Translations under genes and position numbers: made by a program
Notes under the pieces: generated by a model
Told to the model about the DNA's origin: nothing
Databases searched by the model: none
The model's input: only the letters and a program-made list of their open reading frames with translations
In this document: positions 32,860-45,400 of the stretch, in pieces
Layout: the number at the start of each line of letters is the position of its first letter
How positions within the stretch are numbered: position 1 is the first letter of the stretch
From: Cricetomys ansorgei
Taxonomy: Eukaryota; Chordata; Mammalia; Rodentia; Nesomyidae
NCBI GenBank assembly: GCA_026225945.1
Contig: JAMJFZ010001258.1
Coordinates: forward strand, 15,790,001 to 15,854,000
Direction of reading: 5' to 3'
Length of the DNA: 64,000 nt

Positions 32860-33420
32860 AACACAGCAACGCGCTGGCGCCGGGCCCACTCGCCAGCACC
32901 AATTCCAGGCGGCAGAAGGCCGGGGCGGGACTTTGCCTGCGGAAGCTACCGGAAGTGACGCGCAGGCCTCGCGCGAGAAGAACGCGCGAGCGTCGGCGGC
33001 CCGGAACCGGCCTTGGACCGGCGGCGGAGCCTGCGGCGGCCGGCGCTCGCGCCCCATGGAGCGGCCCCCGGGGCTGCGGCCGGGTGCGGGCGGGCCCTGG
33101 GAGATGCGGGAGCGGCTTGGCACCGGCGGCTTCGGGAACGTCTGTCTGTACCAGCACCGGGTGAGGCGGGGCTTGGGAGCCGGGTCTGTCCCTGCGTCCC
33201 TGGGACACCGGCTGTCAGACGGGGCGGGAGAGGGGCTGGACGGGACCGCGGGCCTGTGAGCGGGTGCCGTGACACTGTGCTGCGAGCCCGGTGGCCGAGT
33301 CCCAGCTGTGCCTGAGCTCCCTGCGCGGTGAGACCCAGCTGTTACAGCTGTGCGGGAGGACGAGCATGGACGGGTGTGTGGTGCGCGCGCGGGCCGTGTC
33401 ATCTCCCGGAGACTGGAGTA
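32860..33420 (+). promoter_or_regulatory. CHUK: CHUK CpG island and promoter
   Basis: A dense GC/CpG block covers the first coding exon. About 100 bases before the ATG is CCGGAAGTGACG (32949-32960), a strong ETS/GABP-type site running into a TGACG half-CRE, preceded by a second GCGGAAG. There is no TATA box. Transcription probably starts between these sites and about 33020. Confidence 0.7.
33056..33160 (+). CDS. CHUK: CHUK exon 1 (ATP glycine loop)
   Basis: Residues 1-35, [20 protein letters not shown] then [15 protein letters not shown], donor GTGAGG. It carries the glycine-rich loop at 22-29. Confidence 0.97.
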
Positions 33421-36400
33421 AACGAGGTCCTTCCCGATGTCCAGAGTTAAAACCTTTAACACTGACAGGCTTCGGAAGTGGAGCCTTTCAGGTAGGGAAC
33501 ATTGTGAGGGTAAGGTGGAGAAAGTGATCCTTGCTTCCAAGGGAAGGAAATAAAAGGTGAGGGTTTGCATGGTTTAATTAAAAACAGTTAACCATTGCAA
33601 CAGCATTTACCAGTGATTTTAAAAGATGTCTAAACTAACAGTTACTTTGCTTATTTTAATGTGCTGTTATTGATGAACTTGATGCTAGGGGTGGAACACA
33701 GGGCCTTACACATTCTAGGCAAATGACCTACCACTGGGTTACACCCTCAGCTTCATTTAATCATGTTTGAGTCATGAGGCATTGGATCTTTTCTCCAGAA
33801 AAGTCGTATCCATACAAACCAGTGCTTTGCCATTGGACGTTTTGCTTTACCGGAGAAATGTTGTAAGAAATAGATCTTGAACACTAATCGTGGCATCATA
33901 TACATACATCCTGGGTTTGCGTAGAGCTCAGTAATAGTTTTTAGTGCTACAGTCAGTACTGCAATTGTCCCCTAATAGCTCTCCACTGTTCTGCAGTTAT
34001 CCTGTAGCTGTCATAACCTTATTAAGTGGGCTTATGGAAAGAGCTGTTAAGATAAAAATGGGGTTCAGGAACACAGTATGTTTAAGTTTGATTAGAAAAA
34101 CAATATGTACAGACATTTTAGTGATGCCTTAAGACTGCTTTCAGTCTGCTCATTGGTAAAAGTGATAGTCCAGTATTTCACCTCTCAGGACAGGAGAAAG
34201 GACGTGGGGTGATTGCTGCGTTGGGCCCTGATAGTGCCCAGATCAACAAGAACAATATTTTCCACCATGAAGGAGATTTCCATTTCAGAGAGAGATGGGC
34301 ATAGAGAGACAAAGGTCAGCTGGGCATGGTGGCAAACTCCTGAGGCCAGCCTGGGCTTCATATCGTGGTCAAGGCCAAACTGAGTTACATAGGAAGACTC
34401 TGTCTCAGAGTTAAACACAAGTACAGTTTGATACCCTAGATCAGTGGTTCTCAACCTTCCTAACGCTGCGACCCTTTAATACAGTTCCTCTTGTTGTGGT
34501 GACCTCCAATCATAAAATTATTCTCGTTGCTATTTCATAACTGTAATTTTTCTACGGTTACAAATTGTAATGTATTGTGAGTATCTGATATACCAATGGT
34601 CTTAGGTGACCCACCCCAAAGGGTCATGACCCACAGGTTGAGAACTGCTGCCTTACACACTGAAAATACAGGCAAAGTGAATACCCTTAGGACTTTCCCT
34701 AGGGGATACGGTAGCACTTCTTAAAAGTGTTTGAAAAATCTAGTTCCATGGAATACATTAAAGAATATAGAAGCCAGGCATGCTGGGAACACCTGGGAGA
34801 ATGAGGGAGGAGGATTGCCTTTAGTTCAAAGCTACCATGGGCCACAGAGTGAGACCCTTTTTAAAAAAAAAAAAAAGTGTATGTAGGCTGGAGATGTAAC
34901 TCAGTGGTAAAGTACATGTCCAGTGCCTGGGATCTAGCTTCAGTACTACAGCATCAATCTGCCACACACTGAAGATAATCAGGGGCAGGGTAGGGTTTGG
35001 GACCGCAGGGATGCATCTACGGAATACACACAGTCAGAGACACTGTGTGTATGCTGTGTGCAGGCACTATGCCATCTGATGCAGTGGACTGAGCTTCCAC
35101 AGATTGCAGCATCATCTAGAGGTCATAGCTCTCATCTGCATATGAGGGACAATCTCACTATGTTCAAATACATTGATTAAGGGCTGCATACTCTAGTCCT
35201 TTGCTTGAAGAATCATAATTCAAATTAGGAATCCAATTTAAAGGCTCCAAAAAGTAAAGAAATTAACTTAGTGTCTTCAAACTGTCTTCCTGCCTCGGCC
35301 TTCCAAATAGTGTAGGGACTATAGACCCATATTACCACACCCAGCTGAGTCTCATTGATTTTGAAAAACAGTTCTCTTTGTTGTTTTTAGGCAACTATAA
35401 GCTTCCAAGAGAATATTCTCTATGAAAAGATTAAGTTTCACAGAGTAGGTGAAATATAAACCAAGGAGTTGAAGGATCTCTTGCAGTTGGGACCTATGTA
35501 AAATAGATAACTTCATGCCTCATTCATATCAGAATTTAGGACTTACTGTCTTAGCTGTGCTGGAGACTCCACGGTGGTAAAATTTTATATAAGATGTAAC
35601 CACTGTCAGATACCTATGCTTATAACAAAAGCCGGAAGGAGCTTTTCTGTGGTAAAGCTAGCTTGTAGTCTATTAGCCCACAAGCCCTGCACTATAAACT
35701 GTCTTGCCTTTAGGCTTCTTCCTCCTCCTGGTTCCTAATTCAGACTATCCCGCCTAAGCTAAGACTTGGTTCCCACTTCCCCTTTCCTTTTCAGCCCCTG
35801 GGTGCTGCCCTCACTACTCATACAGTGTACCAGACCTTTGGCTTCCGTTAGAGATGTCGCATTTATGAAGTTCTTTGGAACTTGTTTGGTTCTCACTGCA
35901 TTTTTAGAGTTGTCAGAATCTGATGAATCTGGCTGTCTCCTGTAATGTGAGTAGGCTAGTTTATTTTCAGCCAGAATTGGTGAGATTACTAGTCACAGGC
36001 AAGAGGTTTGGGCACGAGGTTACGAGTCTTAGGTTTGTACAGTTCTTTGGATGTTTTCCCACATCGTTTGAAATGCAAAGATTAGGATCTAGTTTTGGAG
36101 GGTTTTGTTTTGCATTACACTTGGTCATATGAAAACTATTTTTTGCTGTTTTGTGTTGTGGAAGTTTATTTTTAGTTATGTATAATCCTTTGGAGGAACC
36201 CAGAAGATCGCGAATGAATTAAAATTGTTTTATGCACTGTTGGGTGAGGGGCTACTCTAGGTCTTGGCATTTTGTATTGTCTGCAGGTGTTGGAGTTCTG
36301 TGTGTATGTGTGTGTGGGGGGGGGTTGATTGCTCATGATCTACACCTGGGGAGTTCTGAGTCAATAAAAACACCTGAGCTGAGACGCTTGGGGTTCCACT

Positions 36401-39400
36401 GTCCAGTGTGGTGCTGGCTAGGATGGTGGTTCCCTCTGCTGAGGTCTGGCAAGGTTTGCACCTATGACTATGCCTTCTTGTCATCCCTGATGAGCCACCA
36501 CAGCAGCCTAACAACTACATTGAAGTGTCCTGGCCTGACATCTTTTGTCCTGGCAGCCTGAGCAGACCAAGACAGTCAGGCATCTCTTTGATTGCATTCT
36601 TGTTCAGAGTATCTGGGAAAACCCAGCTGATATCCTTGTGAGGTGCCGCCCTAACTCGTTAGAAGAAACCTCATTGGTTTTCTTCACCCCTGGCAGCAGG
36701 TCTGTTTGGCTCAATGTGGTGTGGACTACATTGATCTGGGACTGTTGAAAGTAGCTTGCACCAGATGTGGAGGACTGTGTGGATAAGGGTCTCATGGACC
36801 AGTGAAAAGAATGGGGGTCTTGTTGTAGAAGTTTATTTTTGGTTATGTATAAAATAATTGTTTTGTTGGGAAAGGGCTGCCTGGGCCTTGGTGTTTTGTA
36901 TTGCCTGCAGGTGTTGAATTTCTGTGGGGGACGTTTGATTGCGTATGATCTGCACCTGAAGAATTCTGAGTCAATGAAAACACCCAAGCTCAGACGCTCA
37001 GGGTTCCACTGTCCACAATGGCATTGGCCATGACAGTGGTTCCTTATGCTGAGGTCTGGCAGGGCTTGCACCGGTGAAAAATGCCTCCTTGTTGTCCTTG
37101 ATGAGCTGCCATAGCAACTTACTACTGTAGTATTGAGGTTAGGGAGCCCTGAATCATCTGCTTCGTTCTAGTTATACTAGAGTTTGGGGCCTTTGTTTTG
37201 ACTAAGGTTGGAGAAGGGATTTGTTGGGGAAATGAGATCTTTGTATATTTCTAGTAGTAGTTTGAGACAGTATTCTAAGTATTAAATAGTATATCTAATT
37301 CTGAAGAGACCTGTTGTAGAGTCCGCCTAAGTTAGGATAATATGTTTAATTAGTAAAGCTAAAAAGTGTTTTCTTGGGTTAACATTCCTCGATTGTAAGT
37401 AAATCTGTACAACAACCTAATTTACTTATATTTCCCATTGATTTTCTATTTTGACAGGAACTTGATCTCAAAATAGCAATTAAGTCTTGTCGCCTCGAGC
37501 TAAGTACCAAAAACAGAGAACGATGGTGCCACGAAATCCAGATCATGAAGAAGTAAGGATGTGCTGTGACTTAGTTTTTCATCTCTGCCTGCCAGTTTTC
37601 AGTAGTAGGGAAGAGACCGGTGGCCCACTTCTCTCCAGATATTTTTGGGAATGTGAATGTCATTGAATATGTTTTCTATGTTAGATAGTTTTATCACATT
37701 ATGGCGAAGAAAGTTATAGTTTAAATCAGCTAGCACTCTCAACCGGCTCTTTAAATCTTTCTTCTGAATACTGGCCGGTTTTGTGACTAGTACATACATT
37801 GTTATTTCTTTCTGTACTTAACTTTTATTAAATAGTGAATCTATTGTTTTGTAGACAATTATCCCAAAATTTTGTGGCTCAAAACTCTGCATATTTAGTT
37901 TCTGTAGTTTGTGACTGAGTTAACTGTGATTCTAGCTCAGGGCATCTCCTGAGACATCCCAGATGCTGACTTTAGAGCTGCAGTTATCTGAAGGCTCGTC
38001 CAAGGCTGAGTATTAACTTCCAGGCTCACTCACTGAATGCTGGCCAGAGGCAACAGTTCTTCACTAGCTCCATAGGGAAGTGCATATGTCTTAATGTGTG
38101 GCAACCAGCTTCCCCAGAGCAATGATCTGAAGGAGGGAGAGTAAGAACAAAGCTGATGTGGCTCTTATGAAGTTACCTTAGAAGTCATACTCCCCCTTCC
38201 CCGTGGCATTCTATTAGAAATGAGTCGCTAAAAATAGTGTGTGTGCTTAAGGATAGAATAGAATTGAGCTTTTGGAGGGACGGTAGGTATGCTTTAACTT
38301 TAATGGTGTGCTTTACAGGCCATCCTATAGTTGCCATCACAGCTGTGTATTCAGGTACTACCCTGTTTTGTAAATGACACGATGAAACACACAGTCATAC
38401 AGCTGGTACTGGACTTGAAATGGGCATTTTCTAACTTTAGTTTTGTGCTCAACTCATTTTGGCTTTCAAACATGGTTTTGTGGCAGAATCACCAGGAAAA
38501 CTTAATAATAAATTCTCAGACCCTATAATGGCATTTGTTTCTTTAGTTTCTAGGGCATGAGACTTTATACTATTTTTTGGGTTCTATTACACTGTGATGA
38601 TGATCACAGTGATGAGGATAATAGATTATTAAATTTGAAAAAGAACTATGGATCTGGAGAGAGGGATAAGCAGTTAAGAGCACTTTTTGCTCTTGTAGAG
38701 GACTGAGGTTCAGTTTTCAGTCCCTACACAGTGGCTTTTAACCATCTGTAACTCCATTTCCAGGGGATCCAATGTGTTGTTCTGACTTTTTTCTTTCTTT
38801 TTTTTTTTTTGAAAGAACTGTTGAAGTCAATAAATAATGTGATTCATATTTACTCAAAAAAGCTATATTTGTATTTAAAACTAGAAGGAAATTTGTCCAG
38901 ATTTTTAGTATTCCCCTCAGGCTGCCAATTGTGACTGTGGACGAGGCAGTGTGGTGTAGGCTTTGGTGCCAGATTGTCAGATTTAAATATTTGCTGACAA
39001 TCTACTTGCCATGTGATCTTATGTTACCTAATTTGTGCTTCAGTTTTCTCATGGATGATACCATTAATAAATACACGTTATTAAGATTACCATGACAAGC
39101 AAATTAGTTGATATATGTAAAGAATGTACTGCTTGGCACACAGACATATAGTACTAACAGTGATTGTATTTTTAGGTATAGTTTCCTTATAAAACTCAAT
39201 TTAGTTTTAATCAGGCAATTCAGAAATTAATAGCGTTTTAGCTAAGAAACTAATAGCCTTTTAGCTAAAATCAACTGCTGTACAACCAGAATTTAGAATT
39301 TTATAAATAAAACCAATCTTATCTCATGAGTTAACCTACAATTATCGTTTCAAATCCAGTCCCTCCTCATTGGAAAACATTTTTTAAATTTTATTGTAAT

Positions 39401-42400
39401 GTTTTCTCCTTGTTAGGTTGAACCATGCAAATGTCGTGAAGGCCTGCGATGTTCCTGAGGAACTGAATTTCTTAATTAATGATGTGCCTCTTCTAGCAAT
39501 GGAATACTGCTCTGGAGGAGATCTCCGGAAGGTAGTGTGGATGTTCTGAGATACTGAAATAGTAAATCACAAACATTAGCAGTGTCTGAATCATATGATA
39601 CAGTCTTCGAGAATAAGGGTAGACGACTATAGTCCTGCCACCTGCTCTATGAAGATGCTTTCATTGGGGCACAGCATTGTGAGTGTTGTGGCTGCTTATG
39701 TACAGCTCTAGAACTGGGTAGTGTAACAAAGATTATGTGGCTTCCATAGCTTCTATTTAATATTTGGCTCTTTACAGAAGATACTTGCTAACCCTTGTCT
39801 CAGTGCTTTCTATTGCTGTGGTAGAGACCACATGGGAAAGTAAAAGTTTATATGTTTCCTGATCACAGTCTATCATTGAGGGAAAACAGGACAGGAGCTA
39901 AAGTGGAGACCATGAAGGAACACTGCTTATTGGCTTGTTCTCCAAGGCTTGCTCCGCCTACTTTCTTAGGCCCTTACAACTTAGGCCTTCCGCCTGCCCA
40001 GGAGTGGCATTTCTCACAGTGGGCTGCGCTCTGCCATGTGAATTGTTAATCAAGAAAATGTCCCACAGACCAGTCTGATAGAGGCATTGTCTCAACTGAG
40101 GTTTCCTCTTTCCAGATCATTCTAGCCTATGCCAAGCTGACAAAAAAAACCTCATTACTACAGGCACCCTGCGTGTATTGATGTTTCATTTTTTGTGACT
40201 GGGTCTCACTGAGTACCCATGGCTGGCCTGAAACTTGCTTTGTAAACCAGCCTGGCCTTGAGATCTGCCTGCCTTTGCCTCTGAGTGTTGGGATTAAAGG
40301 CATGCACCACCATGCCCAGCCTAGAACGTGCTTTTTTATTGTTGTTTCCAAGGTGGGACATGTTGGTCATTTTAAATAACAATATCAACATTTGTAAGAC
40401 ATATTAAAAAGTTGTCTTTTATATTAAAGTCATTCTTTCTGTTTCATTTTAAATATATCTGTCTTTGTCCCCATTTTTTCAACTTCAAGTGCGATTGCCC
40501 TTGTCTTTCCTTTTTATGAGCCTTCTCATGAAATTTATTCAACCTCAGTATGGATTTGGTGATGATTTTTTTCCCCCTTATAGCTCTTGTCACTATTACT
40601 GTTTTTGAAACAGACGCTTTCAGTGTAGGCTACATTGGCTCTGAATTTATGGTTCTTCTGCCTCATCTTCCCAAGTGCTACCCTTAGAGACATGTACCCA
40701 TATGCCCCAATCCTTATAATTTCTTTATTGTGGCTTATTTTTTCATCTGAACATTCTCTGACAGTATAGTGATTAATGTGTTGCTATTGCTACCCAGCAA
40801 TAGTATAAAATTGTAGACTTCTTTTTTTTTTTTTCATTTTTCTTTAGCTACTCAACAAACCAGAAAATTGTTGTGGACTTAAAGAAAGCCAGATACTTTC
40901 TTTACTGAGTGACATAGGTATGTAACTGATATTAAAATCTCATTGTGATTTAATGCCTCTTTGGTCCACAAAAACTTCTGTGTACTGCTTAGAAATTAAA
41001 GAGTGGATTTTTAACATTTATAAGATATTAGAAAAATCCATTTCTAATGATGCTAATGACAACTAGTACAATTTGCTATCTGTTTCTGTTTGGAGATATT
41101 GTTTGTTTTTTGGCTATATGTCTTGTCTAATAGATGTTCTAATGATTTTAAAAAATGGTATGAAATAGCATTTGTTTCATCTCTCACACCTGCTCCCAGC
41201 ACTGACATCGTAGTGGAATTGCATCTTTTGGGGGATGGATCCTCAGGTTATCTTGGGATGAAATTCTCTTTAATCATACTACTGAAAAATCCCTAAAATA
41301 ACCATGATCTAGACCTTTGGAGAAACCTCAAAAGCCAAAGATTAGTTCCTGTATGTTCTTTGGTGTTGCTGGTTTTCCTAGGTCATGGGCGTCAAAGTCT
41401 AGTTTAATAATGTGATTTAGTTGGTAGGAAAAGACAATAGGGGTTACAAATATTTTCTTGAAAATTAATTATTCCATTTGCTTTTAATGTTGATTTCAAT
41501 AAATTAAATGAGTATATGTATAGTTTTTCAGTATTTACTTGATGTTGGGTGAAAAAATACGAACTACTCTAATGTTGGTGATGATGCAGCTGTGATGGAT
41601 CATATGAGTGTGTGCACACTGCTCATGCGCGTGCAGGTGTTGTGCTGTGTGTGGTATATGGATGTGACTGTTGGTACACACTCACTGGCACATGACTGAG
41701 AAGGCCAATACAGGTGTCAGGTGTGCTGTTTTCCCCACTTGGTTCTTTTGAGACAGGGTCTCTGAACTGGAAGCTCAGTCAACTGGAAGACTAGGCTGGC
41801 CAGCCAGCTCCTGAGACATATCTCAGGAGCCTCTCCCCCTCTTAACTTTGCTGGGGGTTTTGTTACACACAGCCATACTTGGCTTTTTATGTGGGTGGTG
41901 AGGATTTGAACTCAGGTCCTCATGCTTCCAGAATACTCACTTTTACCCACTGAGCCATCTTCAAGCCTCTGGACATACAATTTGTGCATTAGTGTAGATC
42001 TATGCAAAATGTGAGGCAAACAGTGAATGTGACTAGCCGCATGGCACACGCCTTTAATCCTGTCACTCGGGAGGCAAAGGCAGATGGGTCTCTGAGAGGC
42101 CAAGACAGCAGGCCAGCCAGGGCTGTGAGACCCTGTCTGCAAAGAGCCGAGTGTCCCAGCATGCCTGCGAAGAGGATTGGGGTTGGAGGTCATCCTCAGC
42201 TACTTAGGCAATTCTGTGCTATACAGGGATCCATGAGACTCTGTCTCAAGAGCACTAGCAATTAATTAAAACAAAATGTGAGATGATTTTTTTTTAAACA
42301 AAACATATTTTCTGTTACTTTATAATACACTTGAAATTTTATTTAGGATCTGGGATTCGATATTTGCATGAAAATAAAATTATACATCGAGATCTAAAAC

Positions 42401-45400
42401 CTGAAAATGTAGTTCTTCAAGATGTTGGTGGGAAGGTAAGTGAAACCTGATGAATGTTGTGTGCCTGTTACTGTCTTCTGATATATCGTCTTTAGAGATT
42501 TTAGTGTCCTTATTAGTTATATGCCCAGAGTACTTCGTAATTTTTCTATTGCCGTCCCCACTGTATTGAACTGTGTTTTTTCATTTTAGATTTTGTTACT
42601 GTTTTATGTGTACGTGTACCACATGTGGGGCTTATGGAGGACATAAGATGGGGTTAGATTCCCGGATGGTTGTGAGCCACTGTGTGGGTGCTTGAACTCA
42701 GGTCCTCTGTCAGAGCAGCAGGTGCTCCTAACCACTTAGCCAACTCTCTAGCCCTTGAACTATAATTTTGTGGTTAGATTTTTGTCTTCTCTATGGAACA
42801 ATGCCTCCTTAAAGAAGCAACTGTCTTGCTCATCTCTTGACTAGGAATGTTGATTACTTGTGCCGGAAACTGCTAGAGATTAAATAACTTGATCAGGATT
42901 ATATGGCTAGCCAGGCATGTTACCTGAACCCAGGTTCTTTACCATCCTCTCTCCAGACTGTAAAAACATTGTTGCCTTCCCTTTTAAAATTACAGTTACT
43001 TATTTTGTGTGTATGAATGCATGCATATTCTGTGACCTGTGTGCAGGTCACAGGACAGCTTGCAGGAGTTGGCTGCATCTCCCATGTGGATCTGGGGCTC
43101 AAACTCAGGTTGTCAGGCTTGGTGATGGCACCTTTACCAACTGAGCCATCTCAGTGGCTCACCTTTTTAATTTTTCTGTGCTTAGGATTGAACCAAGACC
43201 CTAATACATGCAATGGGAGCAATCTGTCGCTAAGCTACATCCTAAACCTACCTTTCTTTTGCGGATATTGCAACAATTTAATACATATTCTGCCTTATTA
43301 TTTACAGATAATGCATAAAATAATTGATTTGGGTTATGCCAAAGATGTTGATCAAGGAAGTCTCTGTACATCTTTTGTGGGAACCTTGCAGTATTTGGTG
43401 AGACTTTATTTCTTTGATTTGATTATTTAAAATTCTCATTGTTAAATAGTAGCTCTTTTCTTACAGTGCTGGCACTTAAAGCACTTTCTACTTTAAGGCC
43501 CCAGAGCTCTTTGAAAATAAGCCATACACAGCCACTGTGGATTACTGGAGCTTTGGGACCATGGTGTTCGAATGTATTGCCGGATATAGGCCTTTTTTGC
43601 ATCATCTGCAGCCATTTACCTGGTAAGAAATGATGAGAACTTTGGCATAATAGTAATAGAAAAATTTCAGTTGTTTTTTTCCTTTCCTTTCTATAGTGGT
43701 GAAATTGTCTTTTAACATGGCATAGAATGAAATTAAATGGTAAGAAACCTTGAGAATATTTGTGAGGTTGTCATACATGTATCTCATTTTCAAAGGCATG
43801 AGAAGATTAAGAAGAAAGATCCAAAGTGTATATTTGCATGTGAAGAGATGACAGGAGAAGTTCGGTTTAGTAGCCATTTACCTCAACCAAACAGCCTTTG
43901 TAGGTAAGTGTGAAGGTGAGGCAGTTTGGAGAGTAGTTGTTTCAAGTAGCATTATCCAGTAGAGCTTTGCCCGATGGAAGCATTGCCTGTCACATGACAC
44001 TTACTGAGCACTTCAAAGGTAGTTAGGATGGAGATGCTGTTCAGTGATGCAGTGCTTGCTTGGTGTGCGTGCTGGCTTTGCCTACCAGTGCTGCCTGGAC
44101 TGGGAGGGGAGAGTGGTTAGTGTGACTGAGGAACTGAATTTTAAATAAGTAGTAAACAAGTAGCATTGTGATTAGTGGTTGTCCTATTGGATAACAGATG
44201 TTGTGAAACAGAACTATTACCAATTAATGGTTTGCCGTAGATCAGTGGTTCTCAACCTATGGGTCTTGACCCTTTTAGGGGTCAAATTACCTTTTCACAG
44301 GGGTCACCTAAGGCCATTTACTAATCAGATATTTACATTACGATTCATAATAGTAACAAAATGACAGTTAATGAAGTAGCAACAAAAATTTTGTTTTGTT
44401 TTTGATTTTGGAGACAGAGTTTCTGCGTTGTAACTCTGGCTGTCCTGGCACTCACTCTGTAGACCAGACTGGCCTTGAGATCACAGAGATCTGCCTGCCT
44501 CTGTCATCGAAGTGCTGGGATTAAAGGCGTGGGCTACCATCACCCGGCAACAAAAATAATTGTGGTTGAGGGTCACCACAGTATGAGAAACTGTACTAAG
44601 GGTCATAACATTAGGAAGGTTGAGAACCACTGCCTTCAATATTAAGAAAACTCAGGGAATAAAGAAACAAATGGTTTCCCTAAAGACTAGAGTTGGACTC
44701 ATCCTTTGGATTTGCCACTCACCAAGTGACATGAGGATTTGGGGCTGTTTTTTTTGTTTTTTAATGAAAGAATATGTTCCTTGCCATTACATGAATTATT
44801 TGGAAGTAAGATATAAAATGGGACTGACAAGTCATGGGAAAGGAGATGGACAACCTGTAAAGTTCCCTGTTTAATTGGAACATAGCAGTATTCACACAAT
44901 TCTTGTTTATTTTTCAGTTTAATAGTAGAGCCCATGGAAAGCTGGCTACAACTGATGCTGAATTGGGACCCACAGCAGAGAGGGGGACCTGTTGATCTCA
45001 CTTTGAAGCAGCCAAGATGTTTTGTATTAATGGATCAGATTCTCAATTTAAAGGTCAGTTTTAATTGGGCACATTGTAGAATACTTGCATTGCCCATAAC
45101 AAGTTGGAAATGAGTATAAATTTATTTTAGTGATATTTTCCCGGTATCCATTTTAAAATATGTATTATATCCTTAGAGCAGATACTTTATTTCTTTAGCC
45201 AGGTATTAAGATGTCTTCAGGTGGTCTAGGTAGCCTTTTAAAGTGTCTTTGGGATTTCCCCTCACTACATTGATTGGTGCTATTACCACTTCATTTATTT
45301 AGATTTAGTTGTACTGGGTTTGGCTTGATGAGAACCCACTTGGCTTTCATGTCTGTGTACTTTTTCTTCATCCTGCAGTCAATGCAACATGAACTTCCCT

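Noticed and set aside
32830..33570. 246-codon open frame antisense to the CHUK first exon
   Set aside because: GC-rich, stop-poor sequence over a CpG island; Pro/Arg/Ser-rich with no family resemblance and opposite to a verified exon.
36604..37071. 155-codon minus-strand open frame
   Set aside because: It runs across the interior and second LTR of the ERV remnant, against the element orientation, with no recognisable domain.
43308..43397. DLG in place of the kinase DFG motif
   Set aside because: DLG is the normal form in IKK-alpha and IKK-beta, so it is not a defect.
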